This document shows positions 8,287 to 15,926 of a DNA stretch of 64,000 nucleotides, piece by piece. The notes under the pieces are model-generated. The model was given only the letters and a program-made list of their open reading frames with translations, had not been told where the DNA came from and searched no databases. The first letter of the stretch is position 1, and every line of letters starts with the position of its first letter. Source of the DNA: Micropruina sp. (lineage in GTDB: Bacteria; Actinomycetota; Actinomycetes; Propionibacteriales; Propionibacteriaceae); contig JADJTM010000002.1 in NCBI GenBank assembly GCA_016711205.1, positions 992,001 to 1,056,000 on the forward strand, read 5' to 3'. The position numbers and the translations under genes are program-made.

Positions 8287-9345
8287 TCACAACCACTTGA
8301 ACTTGCGAAACAGCAGGTACAGCACGAGCATCGCGATCGCGTTGAAGGCCATCACCACGAAGTAGCTGCCCGCCCAGCGCAGCTCGGGCATTTCCTCGAA
8401 GTTCATGCCGTAGATCGCGCCCATGGTGGTCGGAATCGCCAGGATCGCGACCGCCGCCGAGATCTTGCGCATGTCTCGGTTGTCCGCCATCGAGGCCCGG
8501 GCCAGCGCCGACTGCAGAATGTTGGTCAGCTGGTCCTCCATCGCGCTCACCGACTCGCGGACGAGCTGCACACGCTCGGCCAACTCGCGAAAGTACGGCT
8601 TGGCGTCATCGTGCACGTAAGGGAACTCGCGGGTGCACAGGGCGTTCAACGGCGCCTCCAGCGGGCCGATGCAGCGGCGGAACTCGATCAGCTCGCGTTT
8701 GATCGCGTACGGCCGTTCCACGTCCGGCTGGGCGGCGCTGTCGCCGAAAACCAGTTCCTCGCATTCCTCGACCTCCTCCTCCATCTGGGCGGCGACCCGC
8801 TCGAAGTCGTCGAGCGCCACCGACAGGCAGGCGTACAGCACCCGGGACGGACCCAGCGGCATGTCGTCCGAGTCCTGCTCGACCTCGGCCCGCACCTCCG
8901 GCATCCGGGACGGGCCGCTGTGCCGCGACGTCATCACGAACCACTCGCCGAGAAACACCATCAGTTCGCCGGTGGTGACGATCTCGGCGACCTCGTCCGC
9001 GCCGCGTTCCTGATAGGCGACGGTCGAGACCACGAAGAACAGGTGCTCATCGAAGCGCTCCAGCTTGGAGCGGCGATGACCGTGCACAGCGTCCTCGACG
9101 GCCAGTTCGTGCAGGCCCAGCTGGGCCCCCAACCTCGCCATGGTCTGCTCGGACGGGGTGTGCAGGCCGATCCACAGGTACCCGTCGCCGCGCTGGGCGG
9201 CGGCCACGGCGTCCAGCAGGCCGGCCGCGGGGCAGGGCCGGCCACCGAGGTAGCGCGACCAGACCAACTCGGGTGGCGTGCCGGGCGGACGTGGCGCGGG
9301 TACCGGTTGGTCGTGCGCCGATTCCCGGTTGCTGCGCTGCGTCAT
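8287..9345 (-). CDS. corA: CorA-family Mg2+/Co2+ channel
   Basis: 352 residues. The signature YGMNFEEMPEL sits between the two C-terminal transmembrane helices (about residue 315), as in CorA; the GMN loop is the selectivity filter. The N-terminal alpha/beta domain and long stalk helix (IRHxx-type charged stretches) form the cytosolic funnel. Homopentameric inner-membrane uptake of Mg2+ is the family role. ATG 9345 follows GAGGGGTGGG. The gene sits between pepP (28 bp upstream) and the unknown 829-aa protein, all leftward. No Mg-sensor riboswitch is apparent in the short upstream spacer. Confidence 0.92.
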   Translation of the reverse strand: MTQRSNRESAHDQPVPAPRPPGTPPELVWSRYLGGRPCPAAGLLDAVAAAQRGDGYLWIGLHTPSEQTMARLGAQLGLHELAVEDAVHGHRRSKLERFDEHLFFVVSTVAYQERGADEVAEIVTTGELMVFLGEWFVMTSRHSGPSRMPEVRAEVEQDSDDMPLGPSRVLYACLSVALDDFERVAAQMEEEVEECEELVFGDSAAQPDVERPYAIKRELIEFRRCIGPLEAPLNALCTREFPYVHDDAKPYFRELAERVQLVRESVSAMEDQLTNILQSALARASMADNRDMRKISAAVAILAIPTTMGAIYGMNFEEMPELRWAGSYFVVMAFNAIAMLVLYLLFRKFKWL

Positions 9346-9373
9346 TGCCCACCCCTCGCGTCCGGCCCACACC

Positions 9374-10894
9374 CTAGCCCGCGGGACCTCGATCGAGAAT
9401 GCCCGCCATCCAGGCCTCGACGGCCTCGGCCGAGCGGGGCAGCCGGGCCGACAGGTTCTCGCAGCCGTTCTCGGTGATCACGATGTCGTCCTCGATCCGC
9501 ACCCCGATGCCACGCAGCTCCGGCGGCACCAGCAGGTCGGTCGACTTGAAGTACAGGCCCGGCTCGACGGTGATCACCATGCCGGGACGCAACTCGCCGT
9601 GGCGGTAGTTCTGCTCCCGCGCCTGTTCGCAGTCGTGCACGTCGATGCCCAGGTGATGGGACGTTCCGTGCACCATCCAGCGCCGGTGGTGGCCTCCGGT
9701 CTCGGGGTCGAGCGACTCGTCGACGCCGACCGGCAGCACGCCCCAGGCGTGCAGGTGCTCGGCGATCACCCGGATCGCGGCGGCGTGCACGTCTGAGAAC
9801 TTCGCGCCCGGACGGGCGGCGGCCATGCCCGCCTCCTGCGCCGCCAGCACGGCGTCGTACACCGTGCGCTGGGCGTCCGTGAACCGGCCGGTGACCGGCA
9901 GCGTGCGGGTGATGTCGGCGGTGTAGAGGCTGTCGAGCTCGACGCCGGCGTCCAGCAACAGCAGGTCGCCCGGGGCGAGGTCGCCGTCGTTGCGGATCCA
10001 GTGCAGGGTGTTGGCGTGGTCGCCGGCGGCCGCGATGGTGTCGTAGCCGATCGCGTTGCCGGCGTGCCGGGCGTGCAGCCCGAACACGCCCTCGACCCAG
10101 CGTTCGCCCCGCCCGCGCCGGACGGCCTCGGGCAGGGCCGCGACCACCGACTCGAAACCGTCGGCGGTGACGTCGCACGCGGTCCGCAGCTGCTCGACCT
10201 CGAAGTCGTCCTTGACCAGCCGCAGTTCGCTGAGCGCAACCGTGAGCTGCTGGTCGGCGGCCGCCTCAGCACCCACACCGAGCGCGGTGCGCTGACCTGT
10301 CAGCGAGGCGGTGAGCTCGGCGTCGGCGTCCGCGACTATCAGCACCCGGGTCGCGCCGGCGTTCTTGGCCAAGGCGTCCGGCAACTGGCTGATCGGGGCG
10401 CAGGCCAGGCCGGTCAGCGCCTCCATCTCGGCCAGCGAGTCGCGCTGGCCGACCCACATTTCGCCGTAGCGCGCATCGGCGTAGAACTCCGGGTCGGTGC
10501 GGGGGGAGCGCGGCTTGAAGTACAGCGTGGCGTCGTGGCCTTCGTCCGTCGGCTCGAGCACCAGGACGGCCCCCGGCTCGCGATCGGTGCCCAGCCCGGA
10601 CAGGTGGGCGAACGCCGAATGCGGACGGTAGCGGTAGTCGGTGTCGTTGGAGCGCACCTTGAGGTTGCCGGCCGGAATGACCAGCCGATCACCGGCGAAC
10701 TGCGCGCTGATCGCGTCCCGCCGGGGCTGGGTGAACGCGGTCGCCGGCAGGGGATCCGGTGGCACCTCGGAGTAGGGCGCCCAGCCCTGGGGAATGAAGT
10801 CCTTGAAGGCCTGCGAGAAGGGCTGCTTGCGGGTCGGCCGCTCGTCGGTGCGGGTCGGATCGTCCGGTTCGTCCGCGGCGTCGGCGCTCGTCAT
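9374..10894 (-). CDS. pepP: Xaa-Pro aminopeptidase (aminopeptidase P)
   Basis: 506 residues, M24 family. It removes N-terminal residues preceding proline. The N-terminal creatinase-like domain begins near residue 50. The C-terminal pita-bread domain carries the metal ligands: LLLDAGVELDSLYTADITRT-type Asp pair, HGTSHHLGIDVHD, an ITVEPGLYF Glu and an IEDDIVIT Glu. The start codon overlaps the stop of the upstream phosphatase gene (TGATG), implying translational coupling. The N-terminal ~35 residues are charged and lack family similarity. It is cytosolic; no signal peptide is seen. Confidence 0.92.
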   Translation of the reverse strand: MTSADAADEPDDPTRTDERPTRKQPFSQAFKDFIPQGWAPYSEVPPDPLPATAFTQPRRDAISAQFAGDRLVIPAGNLKVRSNDTDYRYRPHSAFAHLSGLGTDREPGAVLVLEPTDEGHDATLYFKPRSPRTDPEFYADARYGEMWVGQRDSLAEMEALTGLACAPISQLPDALAKNAGATRVLIVADADAELTASLTGQRTALGVGAEAAADQQLTVALSELRLVKDDFEVEQLRTACDVTADGFESVVAALPEAVRRGRGERWVEGVFGLHARHAGNAIGYDTIAAAGDHANTLHWIRNDGDLAPGDLLLLDAGVELDSLYTADITRTLPVTGRFTDAQRTVYDAVLAAQEAGMAAARPGAKFSDVHAAAIRVIAEHLHAWGVLPVGVDESLDPETGGHHRRWMVHGTSHHLGIDVHDCEQAREQNYRHGELRPGMVITVEPGLYFKSTDLLVPPELRGIGVRIEDDIVITENGCENLSARLPRSAEAVEAWMAGILDRGPAG

Positions 10895-11454
10895 CAGCTG
10901 TTCCAGCGCAGCATCGCCCAGGACTCCTTCTCGCGGCCCAGGATCGACACGCTCGCCACCTCGAGCGGAAACGCCTGGCCGAAGATCAGCGGAAAGTCCA
11001 TCCAGCACAGCGCGAGCACGCGCGAGGCGTGCCCGTGGCCGAAACAGATCGCCCGGTCGACCCCGGACGCCCGGACGCGATGCACCACGCGGGTGAGCCG
11101 TTCGCGCACCTGGTCGGCGGTCTCGCCGCCCGGCACGCCGTTGTACCACAACCGCCAGCCGTGGTGGTGCTCGCGGATCTGGGCCGAAGTCTTGCCCTCG
11201 TACTCGCCGTAGTTCCACTCCTGCAGGTCGTCGGTGACCTCATAGTCGGTGAAGCCGGCCAGCTCGGCGGTCCTACGGGCGCGCAGCCGGGGGCTGGTCA
11301 GCACCAACCCGAACTCGCTGGGGTCGAGGCGCTCGCGCAGCGCACCGGCCTGCTCAACCCCCTGCTCGGTGAGATCGAGATCGGTGTAGGAGGTGTGCTG
11401 GCCCGACCTGCTCCATTCGGTCTGGCCATGGCGGACGAGATACAGCAGAGTCAT
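10894..11454 (-). CDS. Histidine phosphatase family protein (phosphoglycerate-mutase-like)
   Basis: 186 residues. The catalytic RHG is at residues 8-10 (YLVRHGQTEW), with the second histidine in FGHGHASRVL near residue 150. This branch of the family is usually a broad or sugar-phosphate phosphatase rather than the glycolytic mutase; the short length (mutases ~230-250 aa) agrees. ATG 11454 is the first of a leftward block continuing through pepP, corA and the unknown gene. The Shine-Dalgarno is weak. The substrate cannot be told from sequence. Confidence 0.85.
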   Translation of the reverse strand: MTLLYLVRHGQTEWSRSGQHTSYTDLDLTEQGVEQAGALRERLDPSEFGLVLTSPRLRARRTAELAGFTDYEVTDDLQEWNYGEYEGKTSAQIREHHHGWRLWYNGVPGGETADQVRERLTRVVHRVRASGVDRAICFGHGHASRVLALCWMDFPLIFGQAFPLEVASVSILGREKESWAMLRWNS

Positions 11455-11744
11455 GGGCTCATCTAACCAGCGTTCACCCCTGGATGGGCACCCGGCAGCG
11501 GCGGGCACCCGGCAAGCGGCGGGCCCCCGGCAAGCGGCGGGCACGCGGCTGAGGGCCGGTCCACCGATCTCCGAGCTGCCCGGGCCCCCCGGCTCCACGC
11601 GGCCCCACGGTCCATCGACCCCAGCCGGGCCCGCCGGGCCCACGGGTCCACGGGTCCACTGGCCCACCGGGCCCACCGGGCCCGCCGGTCAACCTCGACA
11701 GACGACCCGCTACAGTCGGAGGCCACAAGTTCAGGAGGGTCGCC
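11455..11744. repeat. Divergent-promoter intergenic region filled with GC-rich repeats
   Basis: About 290 bp between divergent genes. It holds four 17-18-bp direct repeats (GGGCACCCGGCAAGCGG type; starts 11486, 11503, 11521, 11539), then imperfect CCGGGCCCAC repeats between about 11600 and 11690. The end (TACAGT, 11711-11716, then AGGAGGG) is the likely promoter/RBS for the rightward gene. Both strands can be read as collagen-like Gly-Pro repeats, but I see no start with an RBS, so I treat it as noncoding. Confidence 0.6.
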
Positions 11745-12488
11745 ATGCAGGCTGCTGCCACCGCACAATCGAGGCTGCTGGAGCTGCAGTCGATCGACAC
11801 GGTCGTGGCGAGACTGGAACATCGTCGACGCTCGCTGCCCGAACTCGCGCAGATCGCCGAGCGTCAGGCCGTCCGGCGGCGCCAAGGTGAGGATCTGATC
11901 GCCGCCAACACGGTGATCAGCGACCTGGAGCTGGATCTGCAGAAGGCCGAGGCCGACCTGGTGCCGGTGCGGCAGCGCCTGGAGCGTGACCAGCAGCGGG
12001 TGGGCGACGGCACGGTGACCGACGGCAAGCAGCTCAGCGCCCTGCTGGACGAGATCCAGCACCTGAAGCGGCGCATCAATGCCCTCGAGGACGACGAGCT
12101 CGAGGTGATGGAGCGGCTCGAGGCGTCGACCGGGCTGCGCGACGAGCTGGCGGCGGCCCGGACGGCGGGCGAGGGCGAGTTGCGCGCCCTGATGGCGGCG
12201 CGCGAGGCGCAATTCACCGACATCGACGCCGAACTGGCCACCCACCGCACGCAGCGGGCGGCAATCGTGGGCGAGCTGCCGTCCGAGCTGGTGACGCTGT
12301 ACGAACGCATTGCGGCCAAGAGCGGCGGCACGGGGGCCGCGGCGATTGCGCAGCGGCGGTGTTCCGGCTGCCAGCTGCCGATCAACGCCGCCGAGCTGAC
12401 CCGCTACCGGGCCGCCGCGCCCGATCAGGTGCTGCGTTGTGAGGAGTGCGACCGCATTCTGGTGCGCACCGCCGAATCGGGACTGTGA
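11745..12488 (+). CDS. Coiled-coil protein with C-terminal C4 zinc ribbon
   Basis: 247 residues. Residues ~1-190 are heptad-rich coiled coil (LQSIDTVVARLEHRRRSLPELAQ onwards). The C-terminus has CSGCQLPIN and, 24 residues after its first Cys, CEECDRIL, giving a four-Cys zinc ribbon. This architecture matches the conserved actinobacterial zinc-ribbon protein of the CT398/RING_7-like family, thought to act in nucleic-acid or secretion-linked processes, but its role is not established. ATG 11745 follows AGGAGGG. Its stop overlaps the next start (TGATG). Confidence 0.85.
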   Translation: MQAAATAQSRLLELQSIDTVVARLEHRRRSLPELAQIAERQAVRRRQGEDLIAANTVISDLELDLQKAEADLVPVRQRLERDQQRVGDGTVTDGKQLSALLDEIQHLKRRINALEDDELEVMERLEASTGLRDELAAARTAGEGELRALMAAREAQFTDIDAELATHRTQRAAIVGELPSELVTLYERIAAKSGGTGAAAIAQRRCSGCQLPINAAELTRYRAAAPDQVLRCEECDRILVRTAESGL

Positions 12489-13012
12489 TGGCGCGCGCAC
12501 CACGGCTGCCGCAGGTGCGGCCGGGCTTTGACGAGGGGCGTCCGGGGCCCGAACTCGACGATCGGCCCTCGCCAGGCTTCGTGCGGCGATTCGACCACGT
12601 GGGCGTGACCGTCGCCGATCTGGACGCGGCGGCGGCCTTCTTCCTGACGCTGGGGCTGCAGATCGAGGGGCGCACCTTCGTCGAGGGTGAGTTCATCGAC
12701 ACGGTGACCGGCATCGCGGGTGCGCGCAGCGAGATCCTGATGCTGACCACGCCGCGGGGCGATACCAACGTCGAGCTGTCGAGCTTCGTCCGGCCCAAGG
12801 TGCTGCCGGGGTCGCCGGGTGCGCCGGCCAACGAGCCGGGGTTGCGCAGCCTGGCCTTCGAAGTGCACGACCTGCAGGGCGCAGTCGACCGGCTCGCGGC
12901 GGACGGCTACGGCCTGGTCGGCGGCATCGGCGAGTACGAGGGCGTGTGGCGGATGGCCTACGTCCGCGGCCCAGAGGGCATCACCGTGGCGCTGGCCGAG
13001 CGCATCGGCTGA
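12488..13012 (+). CDS. VOC-superfamily protein (glyoxalase/dioxygenase fold)
   Basis: 174 residues. The core begins at RRFDHVGVTVADLDAAAAFF (about residue 34) and ends with GPEGITVALAE, a normal single VOC module with a His and a Glu metal ligand in the expected places. The ~30-residue N-terminal extension is Pro/Arg-rich. It is translationally coupled to the zinc-ribbon gene by TGATG. Substrates range from methylglyoxal adducts to antibiotics, so the reaction is unassigned. Confidence 0.8.
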   Translation: MARAPRLPQVRPGFDEGRPGPELDDRPSPGFVRRFDHVGVTVADLDAAAAFFLTLGLQIEGRTFVEGEFIDTVTGIAGARSEILMLTTPRGDTNVELSSFVRPKVLPGSPGAPANEPGLRSLAFEVHDLQGAVDRLAADGYGLVGGIGEYEGVWRMAYVRGPEGITVALAERIG

Positions 13013-13091
13013 CCGGCTTCCGTCCCGAGCGGCGTCCAGGGGGTTCCGCGATCTCCGCACCGGTACACGTTGTCGGGTTCTGTCCCTGTTG

Positions 13092-13107
13092 TCGCGTTAT
13101 AACGCGA
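13092..13107. promoter_or_regulatory. Perfect 16-bp palindrome, candidate operator
   Basis: TCGCGTTATAACGCGA is a perfect palindrome in the gap between the VOC and SDR genes. It is AT-rich at its centre in a very GC-rich region, as operators for dimeric regulators (TetR, GntR) often are. It is ~200 bp from the SDR start, so its target is uncertain. Confidence 0.4.
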
Positions 13108-13167
13108 AAGCAGGTACCCAACCTGAAAGCTCGCACGGTTGCTGAGATCGGTACGCCCCGGTTGCCC

Positions 13168-13250
13168 CCGGTCTTCTCCGGACGACCCGTTCACCCGGTC
13201 TTCCCCCGGACACCCGGTTCACACGGTCTTTCCCCGGACACCCGGTTCGC
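13168..13250. repeat. Three imperfect ~28-bp direct repeats upstream of the SDR gene
   Basis: Consecutive copies of CCGGTCTTCCCCCGGACACC-type sequence (13168-13193, 13194-13223, 13224-13250), each ending in GGTTC. Nothing else was seen in the 298-bp gap besides the palindrome at 13092 and a poor GGAGG at 13271. Confidence 0.6.
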
Positions 13251-13310
13251 CCGACCACCACCGACCCAAGGGAGGTAGCGGGGGCGTCCACTGCTCAGCA
13301 CGCTGGTGGC

Positions 13311-14216
13311 ATGAGCGATCTCGATGCCATCGACCGTGCCGCCGCGAAGCTGACCAATGCCGAGGGCGGCTTTCCCGCGCAGGAACAGCAGCCGCCCGGC
13401 CTCACCTCGAAGATGGAGCCGCTGCCCGACCACGGCGAAGAGGGCTGGGTCGGACGCGAACGGCTGCCCGGCCTCAAGGCCCTGATCACCGGCGGCGACT
13501 CCGGCATCGGACGGGCCGTCGCCATCGCCTTCGCCCGCGAAGGCGCCGACGTGGCGCTCAGCTATCTCGCCGATGAGCAGTCCGACGCCGAGGACACCAA
13601 GAAGTGGATCGAGAAGGCCGGACGCACCTGCGTGCTGCTGCCCGGCGACCTGACGGACGAGGCGACCGCCCGCAAGGTTGTGGACGATGCCGCCGAGCAG
13701 TTGGGCGGGCTGACCACCGTGGTCAACAACGCCGGCTTTCAGTGGGCCCGTCGCGACCGTGGCCTGGCCGACCTAACCACCGCCGAGATGGACCAGGTCT
13801 TTCGCACCAACCTGTACGCCATGTTCTGGATCACCCAGCAGGCTCTGCAGTATCTGGGCAAGGGCGCCAGCGTCATCAACGTCAGCTCGATCCAGGCCTA
13901 CGACCCGTCCACGGCGCTGATCGACTACGCCTCGACCAAGGCCGCGATCAACAACTTCACCGTCAACCTGGCCGCCGAGCTGGGCCCCAAGGGCATCCGG
14001 GTGAACGCGGTGGCTCCCGGACCGATCTGGACGCCTCTGCAGCCGGCCACCAAGCCCGGCGAGAGCATGCCGACGTTCGGCGGGGACACCCCGCTTGGAC
14101 GGGCCGGGCAACCGTCCGAGTTGGCGGGTGCCTTCGTGTTTCTGGCGAGCCAGCTGGAGGCGTCGTACGTGTCGGCGACGGTGATCGGGGTGACCGGCGG
14201 CAAGCCGGTGTTCTGA
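13311..14216 (+). CDS. SDR-family NAD(P)-dependent oxidoreductase
   Basis: 301 residues. The nucleotide motif TGGDSGIG is at residues 60-67, NNAG follows, and the catalytic Tyr206/Lys210 pair is in YASTK, preceded by the active-site Ser in INVSS. The extended N-terminus (about 50 residues, with PPGLTSKMEPLPDHGE) is typical of the YhdF/YghA-like subgroup of general-stress SDRs. The substrate is unknown. ATG 13311 has only a weak GGTGG upstream. The gene is followed at once by the palindrome holding IS copy 1. Confidence 0.88.
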   Translation: MSDLDAIDRAAAKLTNAEGGFPAQEQQPPGLTSKMEPLPDHGEEGWVGRERLPGLKALITGGDSGIGRAVAIAFAREGADVALSYLADEQSDAEDTKKWIEKAGRTCVLLPGDLTDEATARKVVDDAAEQLGGLTTVVNNAGFQWARRDRGLADLTTAEMDQVFRTNLYAMFWITQQALQYLGKGASVINVSSIQAYDPSTALIDYASTKAAINNFTVNLAAELGPKGIRVNAVAPGPIWTPLQPATKPGESMPTFGGDTPLGRAGQPSELAGAFVFLASQLEASYVSATVIGVTGGKPVF

Positions 14217-14356
14217 GCGGACCAGCCGACGCGACCGCGCGATAACCGCTCGCCGAACTGTTTGGGGCTCGCCAAGCTCCCCCGCTGTCAACCTGGGGGT
14301 GAGACAGTTCGCGAGTGGGAGGGCAGGGCGTGGGTCAGATCAGTGTGGAGCCGGGG

Positions 14357-14779
14357 ATGTCGGCTGGGGGGCATCGACGCTTTTCGTTGGAGTTTCGGGT
14401 GGAGTTCTTGCGCGCGTGGGATGGGTGCGTTGAGCGGGGTGCGAAGACGCGGCTATTGCGGGAGTACGGACTGGATCGGAACACCGTCTATGCGTGGGTG
14501 CGGGCGCGGGATAACGGCGAGCTGGAGCAGTCTCAGCAGCGGGTGGCGAGCCGCTCGGATGTGGGTCAGATGCGTGCCGAGTTGGCTCGATTGCGGGCCG
14601 AGAATGAAACGCTGCGGCGCAAGACCGCTCAGGCCGAAGCGGCAACCGAGATCCTGGGAAAAGCGTTCGAGCTCTTGGAGGGGATCACGACGAGCTCGGA
14701 ACCGGATTCGCAGATCCCGCCGGCGTTGATGTCCGCGACCGAGTACGCGTCATGGCTGAAGCGGCTCAAGTTGTCCTGA
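14357..14779 (+). CDS. IS3-family OrfA (helix-turn-helix/leucine zipper)
   Basis: 140 residues from ATG 14357; GTG 14315 is an alternative start. The N-terminal half has the HTH of transposase 8 proteins (RFSLEFRVEFLRAWDGC, then YGLDRNTVYAWV). A leucine-zipper stretch follows (MRAELARLRAENETLRRKTA). OrfA binds the inverted repeats and is normally fused to OrfB by -1 frameshifting. The stop at 14779 is 28 bp into orfB. Confidence 0.85.
   Translation: MSAGGHRRFSLEFRVEFLRAWDGCVERGAKTRLLREYGLDRNTVYAWVRARDNGELEQSQQRVASRSDVGQMRAELARLRAENETLRRKTAQAEAATEILGKAFELLEGITTSSEPDSQIPPALMSATEYASWLKRLKLS
14656..14662 (+). promoter_or_regulatory. Predicted -1 ribosomal frameshift heptamer
   Basis: GGGAAAA is read in orfA as G GGA AAA, a canonical X XXY YYZ slip site. 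Slipping by -1 gives GGG AAA AGC, and that frame stays open without a stop through 14752 into orfB. It is ~117 bp before the orfA stop. Confidence 0.7.
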
Positions 14780-15801
14780 CCGACGCGGTCTCAGCGCTGT
14801 CAACGACGGCGGGCTGGACGATTAGCCGAGCCTGTCGTGTCACTGGCCTGCCACGCGCCTCTTTCTATCGGTTGACCAGGGGTTATTGTCACGATCGGCG
14901 GGTGCCGGAGCCGGTGCCGCATCGTGACCGGCACCAGCCGGCGGCCCTGGCCGAGGCCGAGCGGGCCCAAGTGATCGAGTCGCTGGTGGCGGATGAATAC
15001 GCCGAGCTGTCGGTCGTGCAAACCTATTGGCGCAGTTTCGATGCCGGGCAGGTGAGCTGTTCGCAAGCCACGTTCTACCGGATCGCCCGATCCGAGAACC
15101 TGGTCGGGGATCGCCGCCGGCAACGGAGCCAAGGCAGCGGATCACGCCGGAAACGGCCCGCTCCGACCGCGCAGGCGTTCCGACCGAACCAACTGTGGTC
15201 CTGGGACGCGACCGAGTTGTGCGGCGGCCCAGAAGGCCTCGAGTGTTACCAGTTGATGCTGATCCTCGACGTCTACTCTCGCTTCCCGACCGGCTGGCTG
15301 ATCGAACCCACTACCACCAGCCACGCCGCCAAAAGGCTCTTCCGGCGCGCGTTCCAGCAACACGGCCACGTGGATGTCGTCCATGCCGATAACGGCTCCG
15401 CGATGCGCTCAGCCGACCTGGCCGGCGTCTTCAACGACCACCACGTCACCGGATCGTTCTCCCGTCCGCGCGTCAGCAACGACAACCCGTTTTCCGAATC
15501 CATGTTTAAAACCATCAAATACGACATCGACCACCCACCCCGGTTCGATGACATCGACCACGCCCGCGCCTGGACACAAGCTTTCCTCGATCGATACGCC
15601 AACCACCACAGACACTCCGGCATCGGCTACTACACCCCGGCTGCCGTCTACCACGGCACCGTCGCCACCGACCAAGCCCGACGGCAAGCACAACTCGACG
15701 CCTACCACGCCGCACACCCCAACCGCTTCCGACAAGCACCCCGAGCCCCCACCGTCGGACCCACCGGCATCAACACTCGCGAACTGTCCACACCAGGTTG
15801 A
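14752..15801 (+). CDS. IS3-family OrfB transposase (DDE integrase core)
   Basis: 349 residues counted from ATG 14752, but probably made as an OrfAB fusion. The rve core shows the DDE triad: Asp in LWSWDATEL, Asp in VHADNGSAM, and Glu in NPFSESMFKTIKYD. An HTH_21-like region precedes it. The C-terminus (HRHSGIGYYTPAAVYHG) is typical of IS3 transposases. The frame is complete, so this copy may be active. Confidence 0.92.
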   Translation: MAEAAQVVLTDAVSALSTTAGWTISRACRVTGLPRASFYRLTRGYCHDRRVPEPVPHRDRHQPAALAEAERAQVIESLVADEYAELSVVQTYWRSFDAGQVSCSQATFYRIARSENLVGDRRRQRSQGSGSRRKRPAPTAQAFRPNQLWSWDATELCGGPEGLECYQLMLILDVYSRFPTGWLIEPTTTSHAAKRLFRRAFQQHGHVDVVHADNGSAMRSADLAGVFNDHHVTGSFSRPRVSNDNPFSESMFKTIKYDIDHPPRFDDIDHARAWTQAFLDRYANHHRHSGIGYYTPAAVYHGTVATDQARRQAQLDAYHAAHPNRFRQAPRAPTVGPTGINTRELSTPG

Positions 15802-15926
15802 CAACTTCGGAGCTCCGCGAGCCCCAAATAGTTGGGCGAGCACCCACCCCGTCCACCCGGTTCGCGCGGAGCAAGTCGTGACGCCGCCGCGGGTATCAAA
15901 ACCCGCCGCCGGGACTACCTTGAAGC

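Larger units (their letters stand above)
14281..15810 (+). mobile_element. IS3-family insertion sequence, copy 1 (intact)
   Basis: 1530 bp between AGCTCC direct repeats (14275-14280 and 15811-15816). Typical IS3-type ends starting TGTCAACCTGG occur at 14286 and, inverted, ending at 15803; further inside, both ends share GACAGTTCGCGAGT. It has two overlapping frames, orfA and orfB, in the -1 relationship usual for IS3. It appears identical to copy 2 wherever I compared them. The exact boundary is ambiguous: TG...CA gives 14286-15803, the direct repeats give 14281-15810. Confidence 0.88.
14248..15841. repeat. REP-like palindrome split by IS copy 1
   Basis: The left half is 14248-14280 (GCTCGCC.AACTGTTTGGGGCTCGCC plus AGCTCC) and the right half is 15811-15841, its inverted counterpart. 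Joined at one AGCTCC, they give a 57-nt palindrome that aligns without gaps to the intact element at 43619-43682 (49 of 57 identical by eye). Similarity between the two occupied sites stops at the outer GCTCGCC/GGCGAGC edges. Confidence 0.75.

Noticed and set aside
11393..11890. Collagen-like protein gene in the repeat-rich gap
   Set aside because: It overlaps the start of the zinc-ribbon gene in another frame and has no ribosome-binding site or export signal.
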